DNA of 21,929 bases from JANNOG01 sp031398915 (GCA_031398915.1 JANNOG010000038.1:1-21929); one strand, 5' to 3'. Counted from the first letter of the stretch, positions 1-7,486 are shown. Numbers and translations are program-made. Notes: a model not told the origin generated them from the letters alone.

Positions 1-501
1 CTCGGCGCCGCGCGCGGAGACGTCGTCGTCTTCTTGGACCCGGGTGGTTGGCTGGATACCCCTCCCGCCGACCAGAGCCTTGTCAACCAGTCATTGACGT
101 TCATCGGTCTGCTGCCGGCCAACTCCGGGGAGCACCTGATCAAGCGGGTGATCGGTCTGCCGGGTGACACGGTCAAGTGTTGCGACAGTGAAGGTCGTCT
201 GCTGGTCAACAACCAGCCGATCGACGAGACCGAGTACCTGTTCAACGGCGACCAGCCCAGCAGCGACGAATTCACCGTCGAGGTGCCGCCGGACCGTGTC
301 TGGGTCATGGGCGACCATCGGAGTGTGTCGCGTGACTCGCGCTATCACGGCAATGGCGGGGACCTGAGTGCGGGTGCCGTTCCGTTGGAGAACGTCGTGG
401 GCCGCGCCTTCCTCGTCTCGTGGCCGTTGGAGAACTTGAATTGGCTGGGTCGTCCCGAGACCACCTTCGACGGGGTCGGCGGGCTCGACGGAGTGAAATG
501 A
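1..501 (+). CDS. lepB: signal peptidase I, C-terminal part (5' end outside window)
   Basis: Membrane-anchored serine protease of the Sec/Tat export pathway that removes signal peptides on the outer face of the membrane. The reading frame is open from base 1, so the N-terminal membrane anchor and the catalytic Ser box lie upstream of the window. The general-base Lys is seen in the box D motif KRVIGLPGDTV (Lys codon 142-144). Box E appears as GDHRSVSRDSR (about bases 310-342), where His replaces the more usual Asn of GDN; I believe this variant is common in actinobacterial enzymes. The stop TGA (499-501) overlaps the ATG of rnhB, which suggests translational coupling. The position directly before rnhB is the usual one in actinobacteria (rplS-lepB-rnhB). 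Identification is firm; the true start cannot be seen. Confidence 0.95.
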   Translation, partial: LGAARGDVVVFLDPGGWLDTPPADQSLVNQSLTFIGLLPANSGEHLIKRVIGLPGDTVKCCDSEGRLLVNNQPIDETEYLFNGDQPSSDEFTVEVPPDRVWVMGDHRSVSRDSRYHGNGGDLSAGAVPLENVVGRAFLVSWPLENLNWLGRPETTFDGVGGLDGVK

Positions 502-1265
502 GCCCGGCACCAGCGGGTCGGGTTCGCAGTCAGCTGCCGCCTCCATCGCTGCGTCTGGCTCGCGCACTGTTGCGCGCGCGCGGCCTGCATGCGGTGGCCG
601 GGGTGGACGAGGTGGGCCGCGGCGCACTCGCCGGCCCGGTGTCCGTCGGGGTGGTCGCGGTCCGGTCGGACACCGCGACGGCGCCCCGTGGGGTGCACGA
701 CTCCAAGCGGCTCAGTCCGGCTGAACGGGAACGTCTCGAACCGTTGTTGCAGCAGTGGGCACCGGCGTGGGCGGTCGGGCATGCCAGCAACGAGGAGATC
801 GACGCCTGGGGGATTCTCGCGGCGTTGCGGGTCGCGGGGTATCGGGCACTGCAATCCCTCACGCTGGCCGTCGACCATGTGGTGCTCGACGGCTCCTACG
901 ACTGGGTGACACGTCCGCCGATGCCTCGATTCCCGGTGGGCAGCGCCGATCTGCCGGAGCCGACGACCACCACGGTCCAATTGGTCGTCAAGGCCGATCA
1001 GCGATGCGCCGCGGTGGCCGCGGCATCGGTGCTGGCCAAGGTCGCCCGGGATCGAATCATGATCGAGTACGGCGAGGCCGACCCCCGCTTCGGCTGGGCC
1101 GGGAACAAGGGGTACGCGGCGCCCGATCACAGTGCCGCGCTGCGCCGTCATGGCCCGACCGCGTTGCATCGGCGGTCGTGGAATCTGTCCTGCGGACGGC
1201 AGCTACCAGGGCAGGATGTCCTCGTGCTGGGCGTCGACGACCGACTCGACCAGGTGGCGTCGTGA
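498..1265 (+). CDS. rnhB: ribonuclease HII
   Basis: Cleaves RNA of RNA-DNA hybrids and removes misincorporated ribonucleotides; cytoplasmic. The protein is 255 aa, normal for the family. The motif DEVGRGALAGP carries the first two acidic metal ligands (Asp37, Glu38). A third Asp lies in VVLDGSYDW and a fourth in VKADQRCAAVAAASVLAKV, giving the DEDD active site of type 2 RNases H. ATG 498 is chosen because it overlaps the lepB stop as ATGA, has GGAG at 490-493, and leaves the usual short N-terminal extension; upstream in-frame starts lie inside lepB. The stop overlaps the GTG of the next gene (GTGA). Codon use resembles its neighbours. Confidence 0.96.
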   Translation: MSPAPAGRVRSQLPPPSLRLARALLRARGLHAVAGVDEVGRGALAGPVSVGVVAVRSDTATAPRGVHDSKRLSPAERERLEPLLQQWAPAWAVGHASNEEIDAWGILAALRVAGYRALQSLTLAVDHVVLDGSYDWVTRPPMPRFPVGSADLPEPTTTTVQLVVKADQRCAAVAAASVLAKVARDRIMIEYGEADPRFGWAGNKGYAAPDHSAALRRHGPTALHRRSWNLSCGRQLPGQDVLVLGVDDRLDQVAS

Positions 1266-1570
1266 GCGCCGAAGACCTCGAACGGTACGAGGCGGACCTC
1301 GAACTCCAGCTGTATCGCGAGTACCGGGACGTCGTCGGCCTGTTCACGTACGTGGTCGAGACCGAGCGGCGGTTCTATCTGGCCAACGGTGTCGACGTGC
1401 AACCCCGGTCGGCCTCGGGCGAGGTGTACTTCGACGTCCGCCTGTCCGACGCCTGGGTGTGGGACGTCTACCGGCCGGCTCGGTTCGTCAAGAACGTGCG
1501 GATCATTACGTTCAAGGACGTCAACGTCGAGGAATTGGCGCCTTCCGACCTCCAGGTGCCCCGGCCCTAG
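1262..1570 (+). CDS. DUF2469 domain protein (conserved actinobacterial protein of unknown function)
   Basis: A 102-aa acidic, soluble protein without signal peptide or membrane segment. It matches from memory the DUF2469 family, which is nearly confined to actinobacteria and sits beside rnhB (the Mycobacterium tuberculosis counterpart is the Rv2901c position). Recognisable stretches are EDLERYEADLELQLYREYRD near the N-terminus, ETERRFYLAN in the middle, and VYRPARFVKNVRIITFKDVN near the end. The GTG start at 1262 overlaps the rnhB stop, so it is probably cotranslated with rnhB. No function is assigned to the family that I can support; strong conservation and constant location suggest a housekeeping role linked to neighbouring genes. 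Confidence 0.92.
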   Translation: MSAEDLERYEADLELQLYREYRDVVGLFTYVVETERRFYLANGVDVQPRSASGEVYFDVRLSDAWVWDVYRPARFVKNVRIITFKDVNVEELAPSDLQVPRP

Positions 1571-1660
1571 CCGGTATCCACAGGCGGCCGGGTCGGCGCC
1601 GGTCCACAATCGACGTCGAGGTCCACGCCTGGCCGGGCTCCAGGGGTTCACGCTCAGCAG

Positions 1661-2044
1661 GTGACGACAGCCTCGGACGACATCGGCCGCTACGGCGAGC
1701 AGCTCGCGGCCGACTACCTGGTCGATAACGGGTTCGTCGTCCTCGACCGGAATTGGCGCAGTCCTGACCGGGCGGTGCCGGGCGAGCTCGACATCGTGGC
1801 AGGCGACGGCCCCACCACTGTCGTGGTCGAGGTCAAGACCCGTCGGTCGGTGGCGTTCGGCACCGCGCTGGACGCCGTGACGCCGGACAAGGTGAGCCGG
1901 CTGCGGCGCCTGGCGGGGCTCTACCTGCGCGAGGTGGGGCGGGGTGGCCTTCACTCGCACGGTGACCTGAGGATCGACGTGGTCGCCGTGCAATTGGTCC
2001 ATGGGGCGGCGGCCACGATCAGCCATGTCCGGGCGGTGGGGTGA
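1661..2044 (+). CDS. yraN: YraN family (UPF0102) nuclease-like protein
   Basis: A 127-aa member of the UPF0102/YraN family, which has a restriction-endonuclease-like (Holliday-junction-resolvase-like) fold. Seen in sequence: IGRYGEQLAADYLVDNGFVVLDRNWR at the N-terminus (family pattern G-x2-x-E-x2-A), then GELDIVA with the acidic pair, and VVVEVKTRRS, corresponding to the D...ExK metal-binding core. GTG 1661 is the first start in this frame after the DUF2469 stop; the region before it has no strong Shine-Dalgarno sequence, so the start is moderately certain. It lies directly before comM, as in many bacteria. The biochemical role is unproven; nuclease activity is inferred from the fold. Confidence 0.92.
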   Translation: MTTASDDIGRYGEQLAADYLVDNGFVVLDRNWRSPDRAVPGELDIVAGDGPTTVVVEVKTRRSVAFGTALDAVTPDKVSRLRRLAGLYLREVGRGGLHSHGDLRIDVVAVQLVHGAAATISHVRAVG

Positions 2045-2045
2045 C

Positions 2046-3578
2046 GTGGGGCTCGGGCGCACCGTCGGGGCGACTCTGGTGGGCCTGGACGGTCATCTGG
2101 TCGAGATCGAGGCTCACGTCAGCGCCGGGCTGCCCGCCTGGTCCGTCGTGGGGCTGCCGGATGCGGCGGTACTGGAATCCCGAGACCGGGTCCGCAGCGC
2201 GCTGCTTGCCACCGGGTACTCACCACCTCAGGCACGAGTGACGGTCAATCTGTCGCCGGCCTCGGTGCCCAAGGTCGGGTCGGGCCTGGACCTCGGGATG
2301 TGTATCGCCGTCCTGGCGGCCAGTGGGCAGGTGCCTGCTCAGGTCGCCGGCGTCGCCCACCTGGGCGAGTTGGGGCTGGACGGCCGGGTGCGACCCGTTC
2401 GCGGCGTGTTGCCCCTCGTCATGGGGCTGGTGCGAGCCGGGGCACGCGAGGTCGTCGTCCCGGCCGCCAACGCCGCGGAAGCATGCCTGGTACCGGAGGC
2501 GCACGTCACGGCTGTGACCAGCCTGGCGCAGGCCCTCGCGCACCATCGCGGCGAGGTACTACCGGACAGTGGCGGCCACGGCGACCGGCGGGGCCACGTG
2601 ACTGACGTGCCGCGACAGCGTGGCGACGGCCCGGACCTGCGCGACGTCGTCGGCCAGCCGCTGGGGCGACGCGTCATCGAGGTGGCCGCGGCCGGCGGCC
2701 ACCACCTGCTGCTGCACGGTCCACCGGGGGCCGGCAAGACCATGCTGGCGGCGCGACTGCCGGGTCTGCTGCCCGATCTCGGCGACGCTGACGCGCTGGT
2801 GGTCACCGCCGTGCACTCGATCGCGGGATCGGCGGCTCCGACGGGTCTGATCCGCAGACCCCCGTTCGAGGATCCGCATCACACCAGTTCGGTCGCAGCC
2901 GTCGTCGGAGGCGGCGCCGGGCTGCCCCGCCCCGGGGCGATCAGTCGGGCTCACGCCGGGGTGCTTCTGCTGGACGAGGCGCCCGAGTTCGCGCGCGGGG
3001 TGTTGGAGGCGCTGCGACAACCACTGGAGGTCGGCGAAGTGGTCATTCAGCGCTCCCGCGGCACGGCCAGGCTCCCCGCCAGGTTCCTGTTGGTCCTCAC
3101 GGCCAACCCCTGTCCGTGCGGTGGTCAGGGGGCGGTCGCCTGCCGGTGTCCAGCGGCGGTTCGTCGCCGATACGCCGCCCGGCTGTCAGGTCCGGTGCTG
3201 GACCGGGTGGATCTGCAGGCGGATCTGCCTCCGGTCAGCGCCACCCGGTGGGGTGCCGACGGTGATGGTGAGGCCAGTGGACCCGTAGCCGAGCGGGTGG
3301 CCGCGGCCCGAACCGTGGCTACGCGGCGGTGGGCTGCATGGCGGGTGGCAACGAACGGCGCCGTGCCCGGTCGAGTGCTTCGCTCGGCTCCGTACCGCCT
3401 GCCCGTCGGACACCTCGCCCGGCTGACGCGGGCCGTGGACGCGGGCATTCTCACGGGCCGCGGCCTCGACAAGTGCGTCCGAGTCGCCTGGACGATCAGT
3501 GACCTGCGGGGTGGCGAGACTCCGTCTCGTGCAGACGTGGACGAGGCACTCGAGCTGCGGACCCGGGGGGCGGCATGA
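2046..3578 (+). CDS. comM: ComM-like Mg-chelatase/AAA+ ATPase
   Basis: A 510-aa AAA+ protein of the YifB/ComM family. In naturally transformable bacteria ComM is a hexameric helicase that promotes branch migration during integration of incoming DNA. Domains: N-terminal Lon-protease-like (ChlI) domain, about residues 1-165; Mg-chelatase AAA+ core with Walker A GPPGAGKT at 225-232 and Walker B LLLDEAPEF around 308-316; a Cys-containing finger TANPCPCG followed by ACRC; C-terminal Mg-chelatase domain. GTG 2046 is chosen because MGLGRTVGATLVGLDGHLVE matches the usual start of the family, a G-rich RBS (GGTGGGG, 2035-2041) precedes it, and it lies one base after the yraN stop. ATG 2025 is an alternative adding 7 residues. 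The stop overlaps dprA. Confidence 0.95.
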   Translation: MGLGRTVGATLVGLDGHLVEIEAHVSAGLPAWSVVGLPDAAVLESRDRVRSALLATGYSPPQARVTVNLSPASVPKVGSGLDLGMCIAVLAASGQVPAQVAGVAHLGELGLDGRVRPVRGVLPLVMGLVRAGAREVVVPAANAAEACLVPEAHVTAVTSLAQALAHHRGEVLPDSGGHGDRRGHVTDVPRQRGDGPDLRDVVGQPLGRRVIEVAAAGGHHLLLHGPPGAGKTMLAARLPGLLPDLGDADALVVTAVHSIAGSAAPTGLIRRPPFEDPHHTSSVAAVVGGGAGLPRPGAISRAHAGVLLLDEAPEFARGVLEALRQPLEVGEVVIQRSRGTARLPARFLLVLTANPCPCGGQGAVACRCPAAVRRRYAARLSGPVLDRVDLQADLPPVSATRWGADGDGEASGPVAERVAAARTVATRRWAAWRVATNGAVPGRVLRSAPYRLPVGHLARLTRAVDAGILTGRGLDKCVRVAWTISDLRGGETPSRADVDEALELRTRGAA

Positions 3579-4744
3579 CCCGCGACCCGGCGCCATCGGG
3601 GCCGGACGTCGGAGCCGGTGACGTCGACCCGCGCGTGCGGGTGGCCCGTGCCCACCTGTCACGGGTGGTCGAGCCCGGGGACGCCGCCCTGGGTGATGCG
3701 GTCGCCGAACACGGTTGGCAGGGCGTCGTCGATCAGTTGGACGCGGGGCGGGGCCCGCAACGGTGGCGAGCACGCCACACCGGCCTGAGCACGTCCACGC
3801 CAAGTCTGCTCACCGCGGTGTCGCGCCTGGGTATTCGAGTGGTCGTACCAGGTGATCCGGAATGGCCGGTCGGGGTGGACGACCTCGAACCCGCCGAGTT
3901 GGGGCCGGTTGCGTGCCTGTGGGTGCGTGGGTCGCTGCCGGCGCACGGCGGGACGCAACGGCGCGGCATCGCCGTGGTGGGCGCGCGCGCCTGCTCGGCC
4001 TACGGCGAGCACACCGCGATGGAGGTGTCGGCAGACCTGGTCGAGCACGGGTGGCCGGTGGTGTCCGGGGCGGCCTACGGAATCGACGCCGCTGCACACC
4101 GGGGGGCCTTGGTGGGTGCCCGCCAGACCGAGGGAGTCGTCGCAACCGTTGCCGTGCTGGCGTGCGGCGTCGACCGGGTCTATCCGTCAGGGCATGCCGG
4201 CCTGCTCGACGCTATCGTCGCCGCTGGTGGGGGCGTGGTGTCCGAACTGGCGCCCGGTGCCAGCCCGCACCGATGGCGGTTCTTGCAACGCAACCGGGTG
4301 ATCGCGGCCATGACGGTGGCGACGGTCGTCGTCGAGGCCGCGGCTCGGTCCGGTGCGGCGAACACCGCGCGGGTAGCGGCGCTGCTGAGCCGCGCCGTGG
4401 CCGCTGTTCCCGGGCCGATCACATCCGCCACCAGCGCCGGATGTCACGACCTGATCCGAGACGGGGTCGCGTCCCTGGTCTGTTCGGCGGCCGAGGTCGT
4501 CCAGCTCGCCGGCGCCATGGGCGAGGGGTGGTGGGGGCTCCCGGCAGAGCCTGGCCACGGGGACGGGTCGGCCGATACGGCGCGCGTCGCGTCGTACATC
4601 ACTGCCACCACGGCCCGCACCACGGCTCAGATCGCACTGGCGACGGGTCTCGACGTCGATCATGTCCGGGCGCTACTACTCGATCTGGAAATCACCGGCG
4701 TGGCTGCGCGCCGTGACGGGGGGTGGGTACGAGGCGGCGTATAA
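3575..4744 (+). CDS. dprA: DNA-processing protein DprA
   Basis: A 389-aa DprA/Smf protein, which binds incoming single-stranded DNA and loads RecA during transformation. An N-terminal region of about 100 residues is followed by the Rossmann-like core: AVVGARACSAYG, VVSGAAYGIDAAAHRGAL, LACGVDRVYPSGH, the VVSELAPG stretch, and FLQRNRVIAAM. A C-terminal winged-helix-like (DML1) segment includes ARTTAQIALATGLDVDHV. ATG 3575 overlaps the comM stop (ATGA). The GAR variant of the GSR motif and GAAYGIDA for GLARGIDA are minor departures from the common form. Together with comM and xerC it forms a DNA-handling group, but these genes are also kept in species not known to be transformable, so competence cannot be concluded. 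Confidence 0.96.
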   Translation: MTRDPAPSGPDVGAGDVDPRVRVARAHLSRVVEPGDAALGDAVAEHGWQGVVDQLDAGRGPQRWRARHTGLSTSTPSLLTAVSRLGIRVVVPGDPEWPVGVDDLEPAELGPVACLWVRGSLPAHGGTQRRGIAVVGARACSAYGEHTAMEVSADLVEHGWPVVSGAAYGIDAAAHRGALVGARQTEGVVATVAVLACGVDRVYPSGHAGLLDAIVAAGGGVVSELAPGASPHRWRFLQRNRVIAAMTVATVVVEAAARSGAANTARVAALLSRAVAAVPGPITSATSAGCHDLIRDGVASLVCSAAEVVQLAGAMGEGWWGLPAEPGHGDGSADTARVASYITATTARTTAQIALATGLDVDHVRALLLDLEITGVAARRDGGWVRGGV

Positions 4745-4752
4745 GTGCGGAC

Positions 4753-5682
4753 ATGGAGGCTGCCGCCGAGCGGGAAACACCCGAGTGGGTGGAGGTGATC
4801 GCCGAGGACTTCGTGCTGTGGCTCGGCGTGATGTCCGGGCGCTCACCCAACACGGTCCGGGCCTACCGCGGCGACGTCGTGTCTCTGCTCAGGCACGTGG
4901 CCGATCACGGCGGAGAGTCCGCTGCCGACGTGTCCTTGCCCCACGCCCGGCGCTGGCTACGGGCGGGCCGCGACCTCGGGTGGGCGCCCGCCACCATCGC
5001 GAGACGCGCGGCCGCTGCCCGGGTGGTCGCCCGGTGGCTCGACTCAGCCGGCGTGTCGCCGTCGGGGGGCAGCGTCACGGCGCTTGGCGGACCTCGTCCG
5101 GGCCGGTCGCTGCCGCGACCGCTGTCAGCCTCTGACGCATCACGACTGTGTGACAGTGCCGCAGACGCCGCGGTGAGCGCGATCGGGCGCCGTGATCACG
5201 TCGTCGTAGAGGTGCTGTACGGCAGCGGCATCCGCGTGGCGGAATTGGTGGGCCTGGACCTCGATGACGTCGATATCGATGTCCGCCTTCTTCGCGTCCT
5301 CGGCAAGGGCTCGCGGGAACGAACAGTGCCCATGGGAGAGCCCGCGGCACGTGCCATTGCGGAGTATCTGCGTAACGGCAGGGCCGATCTCGTGACACCC
5401 GATTCAGCGCATGCCCTGCTGTTGGGAACCCACGGGGGTCGCCTGGGTGTTCGTCAAGCCCGCGACCGGGTGAACCGAATCGCCGTCGGTGCCGGATTAG
5501 GAATGATTTCGCCACACGCATTGCGACACAGCGCAGCGACACACCTCCTTGACGGTGGCGCAGACCTCCGATGCGTACAGGAGTTACTCGGTCACGCTAC
5601 GCTGTCGACCACGCAGATTTACACCCATGTATCTCTGTCCAGGTTGACGGCGGCCTACGCCCAAGCCCATCCACGAGCCTGA
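4753..5682 (+). CDS. xerC: tyrosine recombinase XerC
   Basis: A 309-aa site-specific recombinase of the Xer type, which with XerD resolves chromosome dimers at dif. The N-terminal SAM-like core-binding domain contains SGRSPNTVRAYRGDV. The catalytic domain has all six expected residues: Arg161 (GSGIRVAELV), Lys185 (LGKGSRERTV), His255 and Arg258 (PHALRHSAATHLL), His281 (LLGHATLSTT) and Tyr290 (QIYTHVS). Length, full active site and position between dprA and the rpsB block fit chromosomal xerC rather than a phage integrase. ATG 4753 is chosen, 8 bases after the dprA stop; in-frame GTG 4723 would overlap dprA and add 10 residues. Two TTA leucine codons (5497 and 5584) and an A/T-richer 3' third stand out in this high-GC window. 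No dif site was recognised nearby. Confidence 0.95.
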   Translation: MEAAAERETPEWVEVIAEDFVLWLGVMSGRSPNTVRAYRGDVVSLLRHVADHGGESAADVSLPHARRWLRAGRDLGWAPATIARRAAAARVVARWLDSAGVSPSGGSVTALGGPRPGRSLPRPLSASDASRLCDSAADAAVSAIGRRDHVVVEVLYGSGIRVAELVGLDLDDVDIDVRLLRVLGKGSRERTVPMGEPAARAIAEYLRNGRADLVTPDSAHALLLGTHGGRLGVRQARDRVNRIAVGAGLGMISPHALRHSAATHLLDGGADLRCVQELLGHATLSTTQIYTHVSLSRLTAAYAQAHPRA

Positions 5683-5699
5683 CGGAGAGACCGTTACCG

Positions 5700-6608
5700 A
5701 TGCAGACACGCACCGCTTCAGCCGGCATGGTTCCGTCTCAAGCCGGCCCGCAGGAATCGCACCATTCGCCTATTGTGGTGAGTGAGGCGACGCACGACCC
5801 GGTGGCCGACGATGCAGCGGACGAGGTGGCTGCCGAACGCGATCGCAATGCCGAGGCGCTGGCCGAACTGTGGGGCAAGTACAAGGCGACGGGCGAGCCT
5901 TCGATCCGCGAGCGGTTGATCATCCATTACTCGCCACTGGTCAAGTACGTCGCGGGTCGCGTGGGAGTGGGTCTGCCGTCCAACGTCGAACACGCCGACC
6001 TCGTCTCGTACGGGATCTTCGGCCTGATCGACGCGATCGACAAATACGACCTTGATCGGGCCATCAAGTTCGAGACGTACGCCATCAGTCGCATCCGGGG
6101 CGCGATCATCGACGAACTGCGCTCGATCGACTGGATCCCGCGGTCGATCCGCAGCAAGGCCCGAGAGGTCGAGCGTGCGTACGCCGCCCTCGAGAGCGAG
6201 CTCCATCGGGCACCAACCGATCCCGAGGTGGCCCAACGTCTGGGCATCACGGTGTCCGAGTTACAGCAGATTTTCTCGAAAGTCTCATACGTCAACGTCA
6301 TCGCGCTCGACGAACTGTTGAACGTCGGTGGCGAACGCGGCGACAAACTGTCCCTGATCGACACGCTGGAGGACACGAAGGCCGAGGACCCGGTTCAGGC
6401 GTTCGAGTCCGAAGAGACGAAGTTCTTGTTGTCGCAGGCCGTCAACCAGTTGCCCGAGCGCGAAAAGATCGTCGTGACGCTCTATTACTACGAGGGACTC
6501 ACGTTGGCCGAAATCGGTCGGGTCCTGGGGGTCACCGAGTCGAGGATCTGCCAGATGCACACCAAAGCCGTATTGCAATTGCGCGCCAAGCTCGGGTCCG
6601 CCGAATAG
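5700..6608 (+). CDS. whiG: FliA/WhiG family RNA polymerase sigma factor
   Basis: A 302-aa sigma-70 family factor of the FliA/WhiG group. In Streptomyces WhiG starts aerial-hypha sporulation; in motile actinobacteria relatives drive flagellar genes. Residues 1-50 are a loose, acidic extension. Region 2 spans about 68-150 and includes HADLVSYGIFGLIDAIDKYD, KFETYAISRIRGAIIDELRS and DWIPRSIRSKAREVE. Region 3 is about 155-215 (LHRAPTDPEVAQRLGI). Region 4 is about 245-297 with the helix-turn-helix TLAEIGRVLGVTESRICQM. ATG 5700 has GGAGAGA at 5684-5690; a longer frame from 5571 lies inside xerC. It follows xerC by 17 bases, so it may be cotranscribed. Leu188 is encoded by the rare codon TTA (6261-6263). 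No flagellar or sporulation gene lies in this window to say which regulon it controls. Confidence 0.94.
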   Translation: MQTRTASAGMVPSQAGPQESHHSPIVVSEATHDPVADDAADEVAAERDRNAEALAELWGKYKATGEPSIRERLIIHYSPLVKYVAGRVGVGLPSNVEHADLVSYGIFGLIDAIDKYDLDRAIKFETYAISRIRGAIIDELRSIDWIPRSIRSKAREVERAYAALESELHRAPTDPEVAQRLGITVSELQQIFSKVSYVNVIALDELLNVGGERGDKLSLIDTLEDTKAEDPVQAFESEETKFLLSQAVNQLPEREKIVVTLYYYEGLTLAEIGRVLGVTESRICQMHTKAVLQLRAKLGSAE

Positions 6609-7191
6609 GTGCTCGCCGCGCGCCGTAGCGGCGAACGTCGCTACGTGCCGGCAGTAACACGACACGTCGGTGCAGCAGGCTCATCGGGTCGATGTAGTCA
6701 CCATTGCGGCGCACGCCCCAGTGCACACAACTCATCGGGCAGTGAGCCGTCGGGGCAGCGGTCGAAACCGCACCGATGACTGCCCCGGCAGCGACGATGC
6801 TGCCCGCCACCGCCTGGCTCGACACCGGTTCGAACGACGATCGCAATCCGCCCGGATGGTCGATGGCCACCACAGGCCGCCCGGCCACCTGACCGGTGAA
6901 CGCCACGACGCCCGGAGCCGGGGCCAGGACGGGTGCACCGATCGGGGCCGCCAGGTCCACCCCGCGGTGCCCGGGCCCGTAACGATGACGTGGCGCGACG
7001 AAGCCTCGGACAACGGTGGCGGGCGCCACGGGCGCGGTGAACGCAGCTGAGCCGGCACCGGAGTTCGCGTGCGAGGGCGCCGGTGTCGTGGCGGGCCACA
7101 CAAGAGCCACGGCGACCACGCAGGTGATGGTCGTCCGCATCGTGCGGTGGAGGGGGCGCCTCGGATGGGTCGTTCTCACGCGGTAGACCAT
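6532..7191 (-). CDS. secreted M23-family (LytM-like) peptidase
   Basis: A 219-aa protein with an N-terminal signal-peptide-like segment (TITCVVAVALVWPATTPAPSHA) and one M23 metallopeptidase domain, the family that cuts peptidoglycan cross-bridges. The first zinc-ligand motif is present as HRGVDLAAP (His75, Asp79). The usual HxH motif is SCVHWGVRR, so Cys155 stands where the catalytic His is expected while His157 is kept. The gene is divergent from rpsB, as in mycobacteria (Rv2891 position). Start: ATG 7191 with a weak GAAG upstream; ATG 7140 would give a shorter, more canonical signal peptide but lacks a visible RBS. The last 40 or so residues, rich in Arg, extend past the domain end and are read antisense to the whiG 3' end. 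It may be a structural or activator relative rather than an active enzyme. Confidence 0.85.
   Translation of the reverse strand: MVYRVRTTHPRRPLHRTMRTTITCVVAVALVWPATTPAPSHANSGAGSAAFTAPVAPATVVRGFVAPRHRYGPGHRGVDLAAPIGAPVLAPAPGVVAFTGQVAGRPVVAIDHPGGLRSSFEPVSSQAVAGSIVAAGAVIGAVSTAAPTAHCPMSCVHWGVRRNGDYIDPMSLLHRRVVLLPARSDVRRYGARRAPIRRTRAWRAIAIRLWCASGRSSTR
6624..6645. terminator. hairpin downstream of whiG, candidate terminator
   Basis: CGTAGCGGC and GTCGCTACG form a 9-bp stem (one G-U pair) around the loop GAAC, 15 bases after the whiG stop. No T-tract follows, which is usual for intrinsic-like terminators in high-GC actinobacteria. The same bases lie inside the 3' coding part of the opposing M23 peptidase gene, so part of the symmetry could be coincidental. 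Confidence 0.5.
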
Positions 7192-7486
7192 CCTGGATCT
7201 TCACGGTCGGGGCGGGTGAGGGCTCGGGGGTTGTGGACCCGGACCGCTGGTCGTGGTTGTGGATGCCCGGACGTGGGATCTGGTCCGTCCAGCTGGGGTA
7301 CCCTGGGCGGCGCAGTCGCTACGGCGGCTGACATCACGTGCCAATCGCCCGCCGCCTGGCGGGCCGGTCGCAGGCCTCGGTCCCTTTATCAGGGGTGGAC
7401 CAGGCGGCTGGGGCACCAGGATCCGCCCCGTGCGGATGTAACCGAGACTGGCGCCCCGGTGCGGGCGCCGAGAGGAGCGCGTCGGC
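7192..7486 (+). promoter_or_regulatory. divergent promoter region and structured rpsB leader
   Basis: This interval separates the M23 peptidase from rpsB and must hold promoters for both. A possible -10 hexamer TACCCT lies at 7299-7304 for rpsB, but I see no convincing -35 at standard spacing. Downstream are perfect inverted repeats: GCCCGCC/GGCGGGC (7347-7353 and 7358-7364, loop of 4), CCCT/AGGG (7382-7385 and 7391-7394, flanked by GGTCC/GGACC at 7379-7383 and 7397-7401 as an alternative pairing), ATCCGC/GCGGAT (7421-7426 and 7432-7437, loop of 5), and GGCGCC/GGCGCC (7450-7455 and 7464-7469). The last ends one base before the rpsB Shine-Dalgarno AGAGGAG (7471-7477). This could be an autoregulatory ribosomal-protein leader; that is inference. 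Confidence 0.55.

Noticed and set aside
4723..5682. xerC as part of an integrated element
   Set aside because: The recombinase has XerC length and sits in its usual place between dprA and the rpsB block; no attachment repeats, tRNA or phage genes are nearby.
5571..5699. Longer N-terminus for whiG starting inside xerC
   Set aside because: The extra 43 residues are read from coding xerC in another frame, lack family similarity, and ATG 5700 has a good RBS.
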